Shown here one piece after another: positions 43,255 to 54,567 of a stretch of 64,000 bases of DNA. The translations under genes were made by a program, and so were the position numbers. Origin of the DNA: Mytilinidion resinicola (lineage: Eukaryota > Ascomycota > Dothideomycetes > Mytilinidiales > Mytilinidiaceae); contig NW_022985454.1 in NCBI RefSeq assembly GCF_010093595.1, forward strand, positions 347,118-411,117. Direction: 5' to 3'. The notes below the pieces were generated by a model that was not told the DNA's origin, searched no databases, and saw only the letters and a list, made by a program, of their open reading frames with translations. Numbering within the stretch: the first letter of the stretch is position 1; every line of letters starts with the position of its first letter.

Positions 43255-45192
43255 TCAATCCTTCTTCGTCCCTCCGCTCCTTCCCCTCCCTCGATCTCTT
43301 ACGGCCGCTCCCAAATCCGCCCTCCCGCTACCATAGAGACCAGAACCGGATGGGGCACTTAAAGAATCCGTGGTCCTTCGCCCCCTTCCCAGCTCGTCTT
43401 CATCGTCGTCGCCGCCGCCGCCAACGTCGAAAGCGTCATCGCGCAGCTCAATCAGGTCGCCCATGTCTCCACCAACGACGCCGATCACAGGGACCGCCGA
43501 GCCCCTGCCTGCTCCGTTCTTGGTGGACGGCTCAAGCATAGTCGACGCCCCTTTCGCCATCTTCCGCATCCAGCTCTCGATCGCACCGCCGACGTTCTCG
43601 AGGTCGATACCGCCGCCTCCTGCAACGCGTCCGCCACTATTGGCCGTCTGGAAGGAGCTCGGGATGTCAGAACCATAAAGGCCGGCATCATCTACGAGAC
43701 CAGGATTCCAGGGCGTGAAATACTCCTGTCCTGGGGGTGGCGCGACGCTGGGGAGGTGCGAGGCGAAGAGCTTATTCAGGCCATCTTGAGCGGGACCAGG
43801 GCTGCGGACGTTCTTTCCCATGGTACCGACGCCACCGGGCCCATGGAGGTGGAACTGTGATAGGCTTGATGTGCGCTGGCGGGCGCCGGGCCGTGTTGGG
43901 GGGCTGTTGCTCGCGATGGGTGTGATAGTCGTGGTGCTGCCGCCTTTGACACTAATCAGAGAGGGCGAATGGGCGTGGGAAGATACAGTGGAGAGCGAGG
44001 AGCGAGGAAGGTCGAAGGAGGAGGATGCAGTGGGGGTGTCCGAAAACGTAAGAGATTTCCGGCGTGCGGGTGGGAAGAAGCCCAGGGTTCGACGCGGGAG
44101 ACGCGCGACTTCGGTGGGGTTCGCGTCGTTCGGGAGCATGACCCAGGATTCGTGTTTCCAAGGTGGCTCGGAATCTGTGTTAGATGTTGACGAGTGTGGT
44201 CGTGGTGCTGATGTGATTTGGTTCGTGGAATGCCATCCATTGGTGAGGGTAGGAGTCTGTGTAGGAGTCCGTTCGCTATCCGATGTGCTATCTCCGTATC
44301 CACCAAGGAGAAGGTCGTCTTCTACGTGAGTACTATGGTCCGAGACTGGCCGCCCTTTTACTCCGCATGCATCCACCGGCAATACAATTGTTTTCCGAGT
44401 CTGAACAGTGTCATTCGGCCACATCCGATTTGCTTTCCGTAGCACAGCTGGCTGGCAATTATATCGAATGGTGATTCCTACGAGGGTGTCTTCTGGCCGA
44501 ACGCGATGAACGTAGACCAATGCATCCCGATCGTCCTGCTCAGCTGGTGGAGCAGATGTGGAGAGGCGCTCGTCGGAATTCCGCCTTTTTATCCGCCCCA
44601 CGGCATCTGGATAGATATCCCCGTCTGCAGCGAGAAGGTCTCTCCGCTTCAATGCCCTGACCATGTTCTCCCTCTCTTCCTGTGATCCTGCGCCAATCTG
44701 TGGACCCGATGACGCGGAGGGCCCCCATTGTTTCGGTGGCGCACTGCTAGCCGTTCTGCGATGGGTAGCTTGCAATGGTCTCCTCCGCCGTGATTGCTTG
44801 CCATCTGGAGACGTATCACTTCCTAAGACATTGGAGGCGAGCCCTTGTATTGCTGACCAGGAATTTCCAAGAAGGCCGGAGAAACCTGCAGCAGCCTCCT
44901 GACTGCTTGCCTGACCAAATATGCCTGCTGAGCTTCCAATGCCGGAAAGGTTCGACCGTGGGGTTGTCCTTGAGGATTCGGCCCTGGACAGGTTCGTGCT
45001 TGGCATGGGTGACGCGGCTCGAGAAGTGAAGGGTGATGCGAAAGGCGAGGATTTGCCAGTGTTCTGTCCGCTCGTGGGATTCACGTCGGACTCATCATCG
45101 AGCCCGGATATTAAGCGGCGGTTGCGAGGTCGGAGGGACGAGGCCGTGGGCGTGGAGCTGGTCTTGGAGGAGTGGGAGGTAGTGGGGTTCAT
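43255..45192 (-). CDS. intracellular LysM-domain protein
   Basis: A single exon of 645 residues with no signal peptide. Residues 1-220 are Ser/Thr/Pro/Arg-rich, with a small conserved-looking hydrophobic patch AAAGFSGLLGNSWSAIQGLA. One LysM domain is at about residues 226-275: YVHRVRPEDTLVGITIRYNC, QPAVLRKANRMWPNDT, then IVLPVDAC. The rest is disordered: HESWVMLPNDANPTEVARLP, a Pro/Ser region, then acidic-Gly and basic-Gly ends. Secreted fungal LysM effectors bind chitin, but this architecture (cytosolic, long disordered flanks) matches LYSMD-like intracellular proteins, whose role is unclear. An arginine-rich plus-strand ORF inside (43820-44329) is a shadow. Confidence 0.88.
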   Translation of the reverse strand: MNPTTSHSSKTSSTPTASSLRPRNRRLISGLDDESDVNPTSGQNTGKSSPFASPFTSRAASPMPSTNLSRAESSRTTPRSNLSGIGSSAGIFGQASSQEAAAGFSGLLGNSWSAIQGLASNVLGSDTSPDGKQSRRRRPLQATHRRTASSAPPKQWGPSASSGPQIGAGSQEERENMVRALKRRDLLAADGDIYPDAVGRIKRRNSDERLSTSAPPAEQDDRDALVYVHRVRPEDTLVGITIRYNCQPAVLRKANRMWPNDTVQTRKTIVLPVDACGVKGRPVSDHSTHVEDDLLLGGYGDSTSDSERTPTQTPTLTNGWHSTNQITSAPRPHSSTSNTDSEPPWKHESWVMLPNDANPTEVARLPRRTLGFFPPARRKSLTFSDTPTASSSFDLPRSSLSTVSSHAHSPSLISVKGGSTTTITPIASNSPPTRPGARQRTSSLSQFHLHGPGGVGTMGKNVRSPGPAQDGLNKLFASHLPSVAPPPGQEYFTPWNPGLVDDAGLYGSDIPSSFQTANSGGRVAGGGGIDLENVGGAIESWMRKMAKGASTMLEPSTKNGAGRGSAVPVIGVVGGDMGDLIELRDDAFDVGGGGDDDEDELGRGRRTTDSLSAPSGSGLYGSGRADLGAAVRDRGRGRSGGTKKD

Positions 45193-46320
45193 GGCCTTTC
45201 GAGCCCTGGCGGTACGGGTGGATTTGGAGCGGCATAGGACAGACGAAGCTTAACGGCGGTAAAGGGCATGGAAGACGCTCAGAAAAGCATTATCGTGGTG
45301 GTTTGCGACACGAGAGGATGCACGGAATGGGGTGGAGTTGCAGCAGAGGTGTAGGACGTTGGAACCGACCCACCGCCCAGGTGCTGACGGCCCTTCTGCG
45401 GCGGCACGGGACGACCACCAGGGTGCGCCTACTTTAAGTACACCTTCATTTGAGTAAGCTACGCCAGATAGTTGATGATTTCTGTGATTGCTACTTTATT
45501 CCGAACAGCTACAGAGACAAATTATTGCCTTCCAATCTCGTCTGATGCTGGTGAGGCCAGATGGCACCGATTCGTGATCGACCCCTCCTTTCCTTTCCTG
45601 AGCCGATAGTTCAGATAGAGAAATTTTACGAGGAGTCCGCACCCATATGGATATAGAGGGAGATGATACCACGAGCATACTTCCAATGGCTACATTTTCA
45701 AGTTTGTGCACGGGTCAAGAATAGTTTCAGGAGCAACTGCTACGTTTCGCTTCGAGCGCACCAACAACCGGGTGGTCTCTACCCTTTGTTGGTTTCGTGC
45801 TCAAACGGTCTTCAATAAGCATCACGTCTCATTGTCTAGTTGTGTTTTGAACCGCGTGAAACGAGCAACACGCTCAAGTATTTAGATTGTGCTCGATACC
45901 TTTCCTTTTGAAACATACCTTGTAGCTTCGGAAGACAGATCCTCCAGCACACGACAATCCTCAAGCCATCTCCGCTAGCAAGCACTGCTTAACAAGTAAA
46001 TCAAACAGAAACCCTCAAGAAGCTCATATCCCTCCCCAGCAAGAACCCTCGACTTGCCACAATACGCCGTCCATCACTGTGTAATGGCCGAAAAATCCCA
46101 GACGGGGCATCCTTTAGATTTCCGATCACATCCCGTGATTCCTGGTATCCTCCGTTCGTTCTCTATCCCATCCCATTCGAAGCCCATTCAAAGCAGTATT
46201 TTGTTATCCGCGATCGCCGTTTAGAAGCCGTTCAAGTGATTCTCACCATTGATCCCGAAAAAGTTGAACCTATTCGTACAGAAAACGCCAAAACCGTCAG
46301 TGCGTGTTCTCGTTATTCTC
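45193..46320. other. intergenic spacer
   Basis: Promoter of the LysM gene and 3' region of the Zn2Cys6 regulator, both on minus. Only short ORFs. Confidence 0.5.
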
Positions 46321-49300
46321 TTATGTACCGTTGTACGCGGGTTGCGGATGGTTGTACATGTTCATGAGGGACGGGTCGGCGGAATTCGACTGCTGAAGAA
46401 ACACGTACCAGTCCTCAACATTCAGCGTCGTGGGCACGATGGGATTTCGCCCATTGCTGCTGTTGCTCCAGGTGTCGTCGCCACCTGCTCCCTGCTGATG
46501 CTGCGCCATCATGTCAATGTGGGACGACCAGCCATTGGGGTCCGTCTGGTCGAAGCCGGGTATCGTGGCACTATGGGGTGTTTGCATGTGCTGTGAGGCG
46601 CTAGATTGCATGTTTGCGTTGTGCGGATGCATCGGCATCGTTTGCTGAGGTCGCGACAGAGCTGGGTCTACGAGACCGTTCTGAATGGGAGATATGACGG
46701 GGAAATTGACGTGGGTGTCAGCGGGAAACAGCTGATCGGGCTGGAAATTTTGCCAAAGCTCCTGAGAGATGTTGGGTGAATTCCGCGTGACTAGAAAGAG
46801 CTCCGGAGGGGTACCCGGAAACGAGTATGACGGGTTGAAAGGAGTCGTTGGACGTGTTCCAGATCTTGAAGGACCCATAAAAGCATCACTGTTTTGTCGA
46901 GGCATGTGTGGAGAGGTGGCAGTCATATTCGGCATCGATTGTTGCTGTATATCTCTGGACGGCGTGACGGCTGGCGTCTGCGGTCTGGAGCGCTCGTATG
47001 ACACTTGAGCGGCTGGTGGTCCATTGGAGAAGCCAAGGTCCATGTCGTCAAACTTTCGCTTGGCGGCTGCGTCTTGTGTTGGTTTCGGAGGCGGATGAGC
47101 CACTGATTGCTTGTTCTTCTGATGTCGTTTGCCAGCAGCCTTCTGGAGCCTCTCTTCCAGATGTTTGTTTCCTAGAATAGACTCAAAAAGAGTGTGGACC
47201 ATCTTCGCAACTAGCCACACCTTCGACACTTCTTTCAAGGCATCCATGCAGGTCTGAAGACGCTGCTCAGTTGCTGAGACGATTGACTTATTGGACGACC
47301 GCATCTGGTACACGTGCATGATGAGGGCTGAGAAAAGACTGTACACGCTAGGAGGGTATCAGCTGAGCTCGTTCCAGGCGGCATTGAAGACTTACATAAA
47401 CGCCGGCGTATATCGTAATTCATCGTGCGCGCGTAAATTTTCAATTATTGAAGTGATCATAGCCGCCGCTTGGTAAGCAATGTTCCGAGACGGATATGCC
47501 GTTTCCTCTGAAGAGAATGCATTTGGATTCGTCTTGGGTGAGCCGGCGGGCGGCATATGGGCACGATGAAGCAAACATAACGTCGTACTGACTGATTAGC
47601 GTGGCACGAAAAGGATTAGACAAAAGACTTACTAGTAATTAGAATGAAGTAAAGCGGCCCAGAAGTGATGATTGGACCTATCCCACAATACGTCGGCAGG
47701 GCAGTGTTGCAACCAGTCCGCCAAGGCCATGTCACTGTGTGTAAGATCGATAGCGTTGGTTCGTCGATACTTGGAAGCAACAGAATATTGTTGCGATAGA
47801 ACCAGGCCCATAATCTCGCAAAGCTTGACATAGTTGATGAAGAAGTGGACGTGAACGGGTTCTGGCGGGTACTCCGCAGGTCGGTCGGGCTCGTCCTCAA
47901 CGAAGTCGTCTTCGGAAATCATCTCGACGTCGGAATCCTCTGGATTTATGGCCACCGGTCTGCCGAGCGCAACTGCGACTGATCGGTCTCTGGAAAATAG
48001 CGTCCACCAGATCCTCTTCCATAGTCGTTTGTCCGACCTGCTGAGTTGAGATCCTTCGACACTGGTCTGGTTAGCAGCAACTCCATGCTGAAGAACCCAA
48101 CACTCTCACCTTCGGTGCATGCCGGATCCCTGGGCAACCACTATGCCTACCCTGCTCCAGTAGAATACGTTTTTGGTAACATCTGTTCATACGTTAGCTG
48201 GAAAAAGTCAATAAAGACCTCGGACTCAAAACTTACCTTCTGGGCCTTCCCAGTACCACCCCATGAGAATGACAGACTGGACAATGGTGACTCGGTCATC
48301 CTCGTAATTCGCGTCGTACAAAGCCTTTGCTCGCTTGTAGAATGTCATGGCTGCAGGTGTCGTAGAACCACTTGGGTCCATCAACTGGGGATTCGTACAC
48401 ACGCGGGAGCCGGCCAATAGAATTGCTTGGAGAAGTAGGAGTGAGGGTGGATTCTTCGGGTCACGATACTGTCGCATAAAGCGGCTGCGATTGATGACAG
48501 GAACCACCGGAGCCACCCATTTGAAGAAGGCTTCGACGAGTTCGTCGCATAACGCCCGTGGAGGGAGGAGAAATGCCCCGCGCTGGTGCAGAATGTCGAT
48601 CTCCATGTTGTCCAGCTCGTTCACCCGGGCTTTCGCGCCTCGCACGTTCTCCGGGAGGGGATAGTGCACGACGTCGGTCGTACCGTAGCGGTCGTGGACC
48701 AGAAGGGACAGGTTCGAGGACTCCCCCAGATACGCCACACGTCCGGCCTCCTTGATGGGTGCTCTGGCAAACTTTGGCTTCATGAACTGCACATACATGC
48801 CGTTGTGCGAATTCTGCTGCGCGGCATAGGCATTGTTGATGGCCGTCGTCGGAGTGCCATCCGCTGAGTGGTATACCGTCGTCTTGTCTCGCGGTGGGCC
48901 ATCAGGATTCTCGTCCACGGGGGCGGGGGACCTGTCGATCTCATTGTTGCTGTCTCCACGATCGCTGTGAGGAGTCTCCAGTCAGCCTCGCTCGTCTCGG
49001 TAGGATGCGCAACAGGGCTGTACCTCTCGCCGTCCTTCGCCTTGGCCTGGGTCTTCTTGCGCTTCGGGGTGGGGATGCGGCACTCGATGGAGAAGGCAGT
49101 GCAGTTCGTACACGGCACGCCTAGACTAGCAGCGTCGCAGCGGACCTGTCTGTGTTATTCGCTGGTTGGAGCTGGTCGAGTCTCAGGGCCTTACTTTGCG
49201 TGCATGGCATGTCTGCTCGCGCCATCTGTTAGCATAATCCAATAAATGTAATCCACCGCAGGCTGGACGAAACCTCGGTGCCGAGGCACTCTTGCAGGTA

Positions 49301-49578
49301 GATATAACGACAGTGCCGCGCTGGAGTAACGCGGGCGTGGAGCGCAAAACACCAGCAAAGCTATACAGAAAGAGAAAGCGGGCGCACTCACTTCACATGC
49401 CCGGCTGGCGCGCTGCCGTCTGAAGCTCGGGTGGCCGATCTGCTGCGAGTTCCTGCGGTGGGTGAGCAAGCGAAGGCCGGTCTGCGACGGCAGAGGATGC
49501 ATACGGTACGGGATTGCCTTGGGGTGCCTGCGAGGCCGACGGCGCCGGTGCAGCCATGAAGCTGTGCTCGCCCGACAT
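46321..49578 (-). CDS. farA: Zn2Cys6 transcription factor, CTF1/FarA-like
   Basis: Nine exons: 49578-49505, 49452-49392, 49212-49195, 49145-49024, 48964-48237, 48182-48110, 48061-47633, 47587-47396 and 47347-46321. They join in phase at every junction to 907 residues. The binuclear cluster is RACETCHARKVRCD then GVPCTNCTAFSIEC (Cys44, 47, 54, 63, 66, 73; spacing 2-6-8-2-6), followed by the basic PTPKRKK linker. The fungal regulatory domain follows: LCDELVEAFFKWVAPVVPVI, ILMGWYWEGPE, LWKRIWWTLFSRDRSVAVAL and LLHRAHMPP. The C-terminus is Pro/Gln/Asn-rich. The cluster and overall plan resemble Fusarium CTF1 and Aspergillus FarA, which activate cutinase and fatty-acid catabolism genes through CCTCGG. 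The cluster is split by two introns around an 18-nt exon. Confidence 0.88.
49195..49212 (-). other. 18-nt microexon of the Zn2Cys6 gene
   Basis: Encodes TCHARK, which supplies the second cluster cysteine. The acceptor GAGCAG and the donor GTAAGG are the only pair giving CxxC-x6-C and keeping phase 0 on both sides. Using the earlier CTAACAG acceptor shifts the frame and destroys the cluster. Confidence 0.82.
49273..49286. promoter_or_regulatory. CCTCGG-TG-CCGAGG inverted repeat in intron 2
   Basis: Two copies of the hexamer recognised by FarA/FarB/CTF1-type regulators, as an inverted pair with a 2-bp spacer, inside the long second intron of the regulator gene itself. The sequence is certain; binding and autoregulation are inferred. 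Confidence 0.5.
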
Positions 49579-51130
49579 GCTGCGGCTTTGTGAGGACGGG
49601 TTTGCGTGGTGTTCGCCCGCCGTGATATGTAGGCACGAGGTAGCGGCGGCGGCGAGCTGGGATGTGTGGTGGGCGGCTTTCCCCAGGTCTTCCAGGCCTA
49701 GTATGTATTCTTCTAGTGGATGGGGGTGATCTGCAGAGAACACCCGTGCAGCAGACCTCTTCTCTTTTCGACTGCTCCTCCGAGAGAGCCCTTTGCGCCA
49801 AACAAGCAGAGCTGTGCAGCCTGGCGCTCTGAGCAATCGCGAGATCAAAGGTAGCGTCCGTCTCTGTCCGCTGCCGTCATCTGTAGACTCCACATCCCGC
49901 CCGCCTCCCCGCGTCCAGCGCATCATGAAGCACTCCTCAGACACAAGTTGCGTTATAATACATACAATACCCGGTACCTCTCCCGCGCCGCCATGAGATG
50001 TTGGCCTGTTGTAGGTACATTGTACTCTGGCAGATGCACCCTCCCGCCACCAGTTCAACACCAGCTCGCTTCTTCCTTCCGCGCCGCCGTATCGTTTGCT
50101 ACTAGCAACAGTGAGCCCGGGAATGCCACTTGTATTATTGTTTCCCGCCACTAGTACCTGCTCAGAGCTCCTGAAACGGTGCCGTTGGGGCTGAGCACTT
50201 ATGCCCTCCAACCTCAATCTTTTCACGCGTCAGGAATAGCACGGCCACACAAACACGAGCAGAAACCCCTTTCACGAGGTTCCGTACGGCTATTGTGGTC
50301 AACTTGCTCCCGCGACGGCCCTATACGACGTTAGCTCACACACCACGGGGCATCACCCGGGCCCTCTTTCGCTCTGTGACCTGGCTCCTGAAAGACGGTA
50401 TGATCGAGCTTTAGGGCTGCCGCGGGTCCCTAGCGCTGTCATGCGAGCCTCCTCTGGGCCTCTCTTAGGCCCCGTCTCGACTTCTTCCGTCTCTCTTGGA
50501 CGTTCTTGGAGCCACTCCGCCCACTACCAACCACCAGGTGCAACCGATTACATCCTGTCATTTCCTTGATAGGCTCCGACATAACTCCGTAGATTGACCA
50601 CATTCACAATCTGCAGCTAGTCGAATATGTCACGCAATCCGTGGGAGGCCTAGTAGCCAGGTAGGGTATCCTTGCTAACGGCTGCGTCCACGTTGTGGAA
50701 CGGCTGATCTATCTTCGGGGCTCTGATCACAGGTAGGACGTCCGTTGTCGATACGCTCTCCTTGAAGATCTTGAATCTGTCAATCTCCAATTGCTTCTAC
50801 AGAGCTTTAGCTGAGGCTTTCTCGTTCGCTACGCGTTTCGAACTTGTCTTTGGGGTAAGACGCCTAAAGAGGTGATATTTCCTGACACTTCTCAAACAGA
50901 TTGCTCCTGGCACTCGGAAACGGTCCTAGACATGAAATCTATAGTCTATGCCTGACTTATAATAACCTCTATGTTGACGTCAAACGCCACGTCTGCCTTG
51001 CAAAGCCCAGACCATGCTTCCTTTTGCTTCCATATTCACCGAGACCATTCCATCTAATCACCTTCCATTACCGGCCATGGTCCTTCCTTTATCGTATCTT
51101 CCCGCCCGAAGAACTTAGTTCTCACAACTT
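49579..51130. other. long upstream region of the Zn2Cys6 gene
   Basis: GC-rich near the gene. A minus ORF open from 50226 runs into exon 1 but has no conserved feature, so it is taken as 5' leader. 50,240-51,100 shows only short ORFs; the 3' region of the Nudix gene is at its right end. Confidence 0.5.
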
Positions 51131-51781
51131 CTACGTTGGGGTCCACTCCCTGGGGCTAAATATGCCCAGTGACGTCCCATCTTTCCTCTTCTCCTCGACA
51201 ACCTCCTCTGTCGCCCAGACGAAGGCCTGATGCTCCTACTAACAGTCAGCTAACAGCAGACGCAATCAGACTGAACCCATACCTTAGGAGCAAGAACGAT
51301 CTCCAAATCTCCGTCTGTCTCTATTCCCTCGACTTCGACCTCCACGTTCACCTTAGCCCACTTGGAGGTTCTCCCAGGCCTCTTATCGTTCCACTCCAAC
51401 TGTGCTACTAGTTTCACGAACCGCTTCGCCTTGAACCCAGTCTCCTCCATCAACTCCCTCTCTACACCGTGCAGAATAGTCTCATCAGAGTCTTCACTAC
51501 CACCTCCTGGGATTTCCTTTTGGTCTATTAGTATCGTGATACGAAGCTGGGGAAATGACAAATGGTTTGTTTACCCAGAAGTTTGGGAATGCGCGGTCGG
51601 AAGCGCTGCGTTGGATGAGTAGTAGCCGCTTCTTGTGATACACGACAGCGCCAACCGCTAGGGCATCTACTTGCGGGTTCTGTTTGAAAAACTCTGCCCT
51701 GGTGATGGCGTATTTCTCCAGATCTGGTGGTATGGAGGTGTGGAGTGTGGAGGCACCGGTTTCTGATTGTTCGGTGGACAT
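51131..51781 (-). CDS. Nudix hydrolase
   Basis: Exons 51781-51575, 51516-51283 and 51235-51131 join in phase to 181 residues. Introns of 58 nt (branch TACTAAT) and 47 nt. The Nudix box is GGGSEDSDETILHGVERELM then EETGF at residues 73-97 and fits Gx5Ex7REUxEExGU. The preceding strand is ALAVGAVVYHKKRLLLIQRS. The C-terminus reads HQAFVWATEEVVEEKRKDGT. It is a small stand-alone enzyme that would hydrolyse a nucleoside diphosphate linked to another moiety with Mg2+; the substrate cannot be deduced. No targeting signal. Confidence 0.88.
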
Positions 51782-52770
51782 GATTGCAGTGAGTTTGGTC
51801 AATTGGTGGCCGATTGGCTTTGACGTATGGTGGTAGCCGGAAATCAATTTGGACTTTCACTCCAGGCTGGAAAGATGAAAACTTGAGGTGCAGGCTGATT
51901 GTCCGGTAGAGACGTCGGAATTAAGTAATTGTGGTTGCCTATCGTGTCGTCAGGGCCATACCGTGAAATATCGCGGCCTAGATAACAATAAAATATAAGC
52001 GTGAGGCTGATCTCTTTAGTCGCATCTTGGTGGTGCATTCATTGCTGCCTTACACACCGTTGCGAAAAAACATCACGAAGAACAGAAGCATTATACACAT
52101 ACAGCTTACGTACTGCCCAAAGGGCCTTACCCTTGCAATTATTCTCCCTTGTTATAAACAATCCCAATGTCTGACGTCCGCAAGCACATGCAAACCGCAA
52201 CGGAATCCTCAAAAGGCAATTCTCGCTTGAGACGTCCGAAGCAAACTCTCCGTCCACCCGCTTTCACATGCACTCGGCCCTGAGTTGATGTACGCAGATC
52301 TAGATGCCGACGCGGCAGATCCAGGCCCGCGCTTGCCACGCGAGAGAATGATCCTGGGGCTAATTGACCAGGTGATTGCAAGGTGCGCCGGAGAGATCGT
52401 GTTTGTCGTTAGGCTGGCTTTGGTGGCGCTGAAGGAGTTCCTGCACGTGGATCCTTGGGAATAGTGTAGGACCCTGGCTATTCTAAGATGGGTGAGCGGA
52501 GATATAGGGATAGGGAGTCTAGAATAGTGGCTTATTGTGCATTTGAGGTGAAGGTGAGAGAGCGATTGTTCGAGGCACGTGATGTCGCACCCCGCCTTAG
52601 CGTTTCGCTAGCGCGAAATCCGATCTTCACGACAATCCAAACAACGGCGACTATCACCACTTCACTTCTAACCACCACCCACAGCCCACCCGCGCACATC
52701 GCTGTCAACGACCTCGACATCCGTCAATCACACCTTTACCTCTACCTGCGCTGCGAACAACGACGAAACC
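51782..52770. promoter_or_regulatory. divergent upstream region
   Basis: Spacer between the Nudix gene (-) and the basic nuclear-type gene (+), carrying both promoters. ORFs present are short. The last 150 bp before 52771 are C/A-rich, typical of a fungal 5' leader. Confidence 0.5.
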
Positions 52771-54567
52771 ATGCCGCGGCCCAAGCGGACCAAAGTCGCG
52801 TCCACACGCGTCGCTCAGTCGCAAGCACCCACCGCCGTCGCAACTCGGCGCAACCCACCACGCCATGCACCCCTAGAGCCCGTCCAAATTAGCGGAGACG
52901 GTGACGGCCTAGTCATCGCCGCAACCAGACCCCGTAGGAGAAACCCGTGGGATCTCCCCGAAGAGCCCGATGTCGATTACACCATGACTGGCGGCCTGGG
53001 CGAAGGCGATGTCGCGGGAGCGCACAAGCTCATGCCAGATCCTTACGAAGCGAAATCAGCGGCGGAAGCGAAGGCGAAGCGTGCAGCTAAGAAGGTCACG
53101 CCGGAAAAGAAGCATGCCAATGCGATTGAGGCGCTGAAGAAGAAGCGGAATGAGGCCGCGGAGGCGAAGGCGAAGAAAGCGCGCAAGGACCCGTTCCCAG
53201 AAGTTGTTGTCCATTCACGAAGGAGTAGCGGAGGTCAGGCCACTGAGCTATCGAGTGAGAATAATGAAGAGCCGACATCTGCGCAGAAGCCGGCCCCGTC
53301 ACCAACTCCAAGTCCCTCGCCTGCGAAGGGGGCATACCCAGCCTCAGCGCTCAAAGCGCAGGGAACTCCGGCTATGGAGACGTCGATGATGGCATTGACG
53401 AACTTTAAGAGGAGGTCGCGACAGCCCAGTATTCTGCGTATGGTCCAGCAGCCCAGTTCCGACAACAACGACAGCGATGTCGATCTGAATTTCTTGGACG
53501 ACTTCAATCCGGATGATGAGTCAACGCCAGTCCACGTACACAAGCGAACGGGAGGAGAAGAGGCAGGCCAGGAGAGCACCTTGCGATCGACCAGCACTGG
53601 ACAATCCTCAGGCTCCAAGAAGCGCAAAGCTCCATCTCCAGAAGTCCAGGTCCTAGCATCATCTCCACCCGCGCCATCCTCACCTCCTGCGGACTTCCCA
53701 CAATCTAGCCCTCTCTCACGCCTTGCAACACCTTCCGAGCACATTCTAGAAACCCAAGAGAATCAGCCCTCAGTTTCTCTACCCCAAGCACCTGAAGAAG
53801 TCTGGAGCTCAACCATGGCGCCCCCGTTATCCAGCAGCCCCGAGCCATCCAGCCCCTCCAAGCAACCCGAAGAGCGTCATTCTAAACGCCGCAAAACCAA
53901 TGAGTTTGACGACCTCTACGATGTCACGCCCCGCGCCTCCGACGACGAAGCCGAAGTTGCTCCCTCTGCCAAGCCAAAGATACCCGTGAAGGCGAAGAAA
54001 CCCACCCGCGCACCCACCCTCTCAACCGCAAAGCTCCAAGCCCTCCTCCCCCGCCGCCGCCAGCGTCCTCGCCGGGCTGCTGAGAAGGAAGACGAGTTCG
54101 ATATCCCCTCCTCCGATTCCCTGGACACCCACATGCTCGACTCGGACCAAGACGAGCTCTCCATCGTCGCACCGCGCCGCAGGGTAACCAAGACGCCCGC
54201 CCGTGGTCAACCAGCCAAGGCCGCGAAGTCACTTGCGCAGCTCAGCGCTAAGAAGAAACCTGCCGAGACGAAGGCGAAGAGGGGTCGGCCGCGGAAGGAC
54301 GTTAAGACCGCTGGTGTGACAACGGCGGCGGCGGCACCTACGCGGACGTACGGGCGTAGGCATTCTGATAAGGAGAACGAGAACGAGGACAGTGTCTGGG
54401 TGGCTGGTGAGACGGAGGATGAGCTAAATCAAGAGGGCGAGACGACGATCGAGGAGGTGCTGATGAGTCGTGAGCTGCGGGAGCAGGCGGAGAAGTTCCG
54501 GAAGATTGACGAGGTCAGCCTTGAGTTTGAGAGTGTGGATCATGGAAGTTCGAGTCCGTGGCGATGA
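52771..54567 (+). CDS. basic disordered protein with AT-hook-like motif
   Basis: A single exon of 598 residues. It opens MPRPKRTKVASTRVAQSQAP, then Ala/Lys-rich helical segments (EAKAKRAAKKVTPEKKHANA). Long Ser/Pro-rich stretches carry many SP sites, with an acidic patch (NDSDVDLNFLDDFNPDDE) and several bipartite basic runs (SKKRKAP, HSKRRKTNEF, LPRRRQRPRRAAEKEDEF). An AT-hook core KRGRPRKD lies near residue 508. The C-terminus ends with an acidic helix EEVLMSRELREQAEKFRKID. All of this suggests a nuclear, chromatin-associated protein. I cannot name the family. Confidence 0.78.
   Translation: MPRPKRTKVASTRVAQSQAPTAVATRRNPPRHAPLEPVQISGDGDGLVIAATRPRRRNPWDLPEEPDVDYTMTGGLGEGDVAGAHKLMPDPYEAKSAAEAKAKRAAKKVTPEKKHANAIEALKKKRNEAAEAKAKKARKDPFPEVVVHSRRSSGGQATELSSENNEEPTSAQKPAPSPTPSPSPAKGAYPASALKAQGTPAMETSMMALTNFKRRSRQPSILRMVQQPSSDNNDSDVDLNFLDDFNPDDESTPVHVHKRTGGEEAGQESTLRSTSTGQSSGSKKRKAPSPEVQVLASSPPAPSSPPADFPQSSPLSRLATPSEHILETQENQPSVSLPQAPEEVWSSTMAPPLSSSPEPSSPSKQPEERHSKRRKTNEFDDLYDVTPRASDDEAEVAPSAKPKIPVKAKKPTRAPTLSTAKLQALLPRRRQRPRRAAEKEDEFDIPSSDSLDTHMLDSDQDELSIVAPRRRVTKTPARGQPAKAAKSLAQLSAKKKPAETKAKRGRPRKDVKTAGVTTAAAAPTRTYGRRHSDKENENEDSVWVAGETEDELNQEGETTIEEVLMSRELREQAEKFRKIDEVSLEFESVDHGSSSPWR

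Noticed and set aside
43820..44329. 169-codon plus ORF inside the LysM gene
   Set aside because: Antisense shadow; the minus frame encodes a clear LysM protein.
49393..50226. 277-codon minus ORF upstream of the Zn2Cys6 gene
   Set aside because: Only its last part (from ATG 49578) fits the spliced regulator. The upstream portion has no domain and shares the space with ORFs in other frames, so it is taken as 5' leader.
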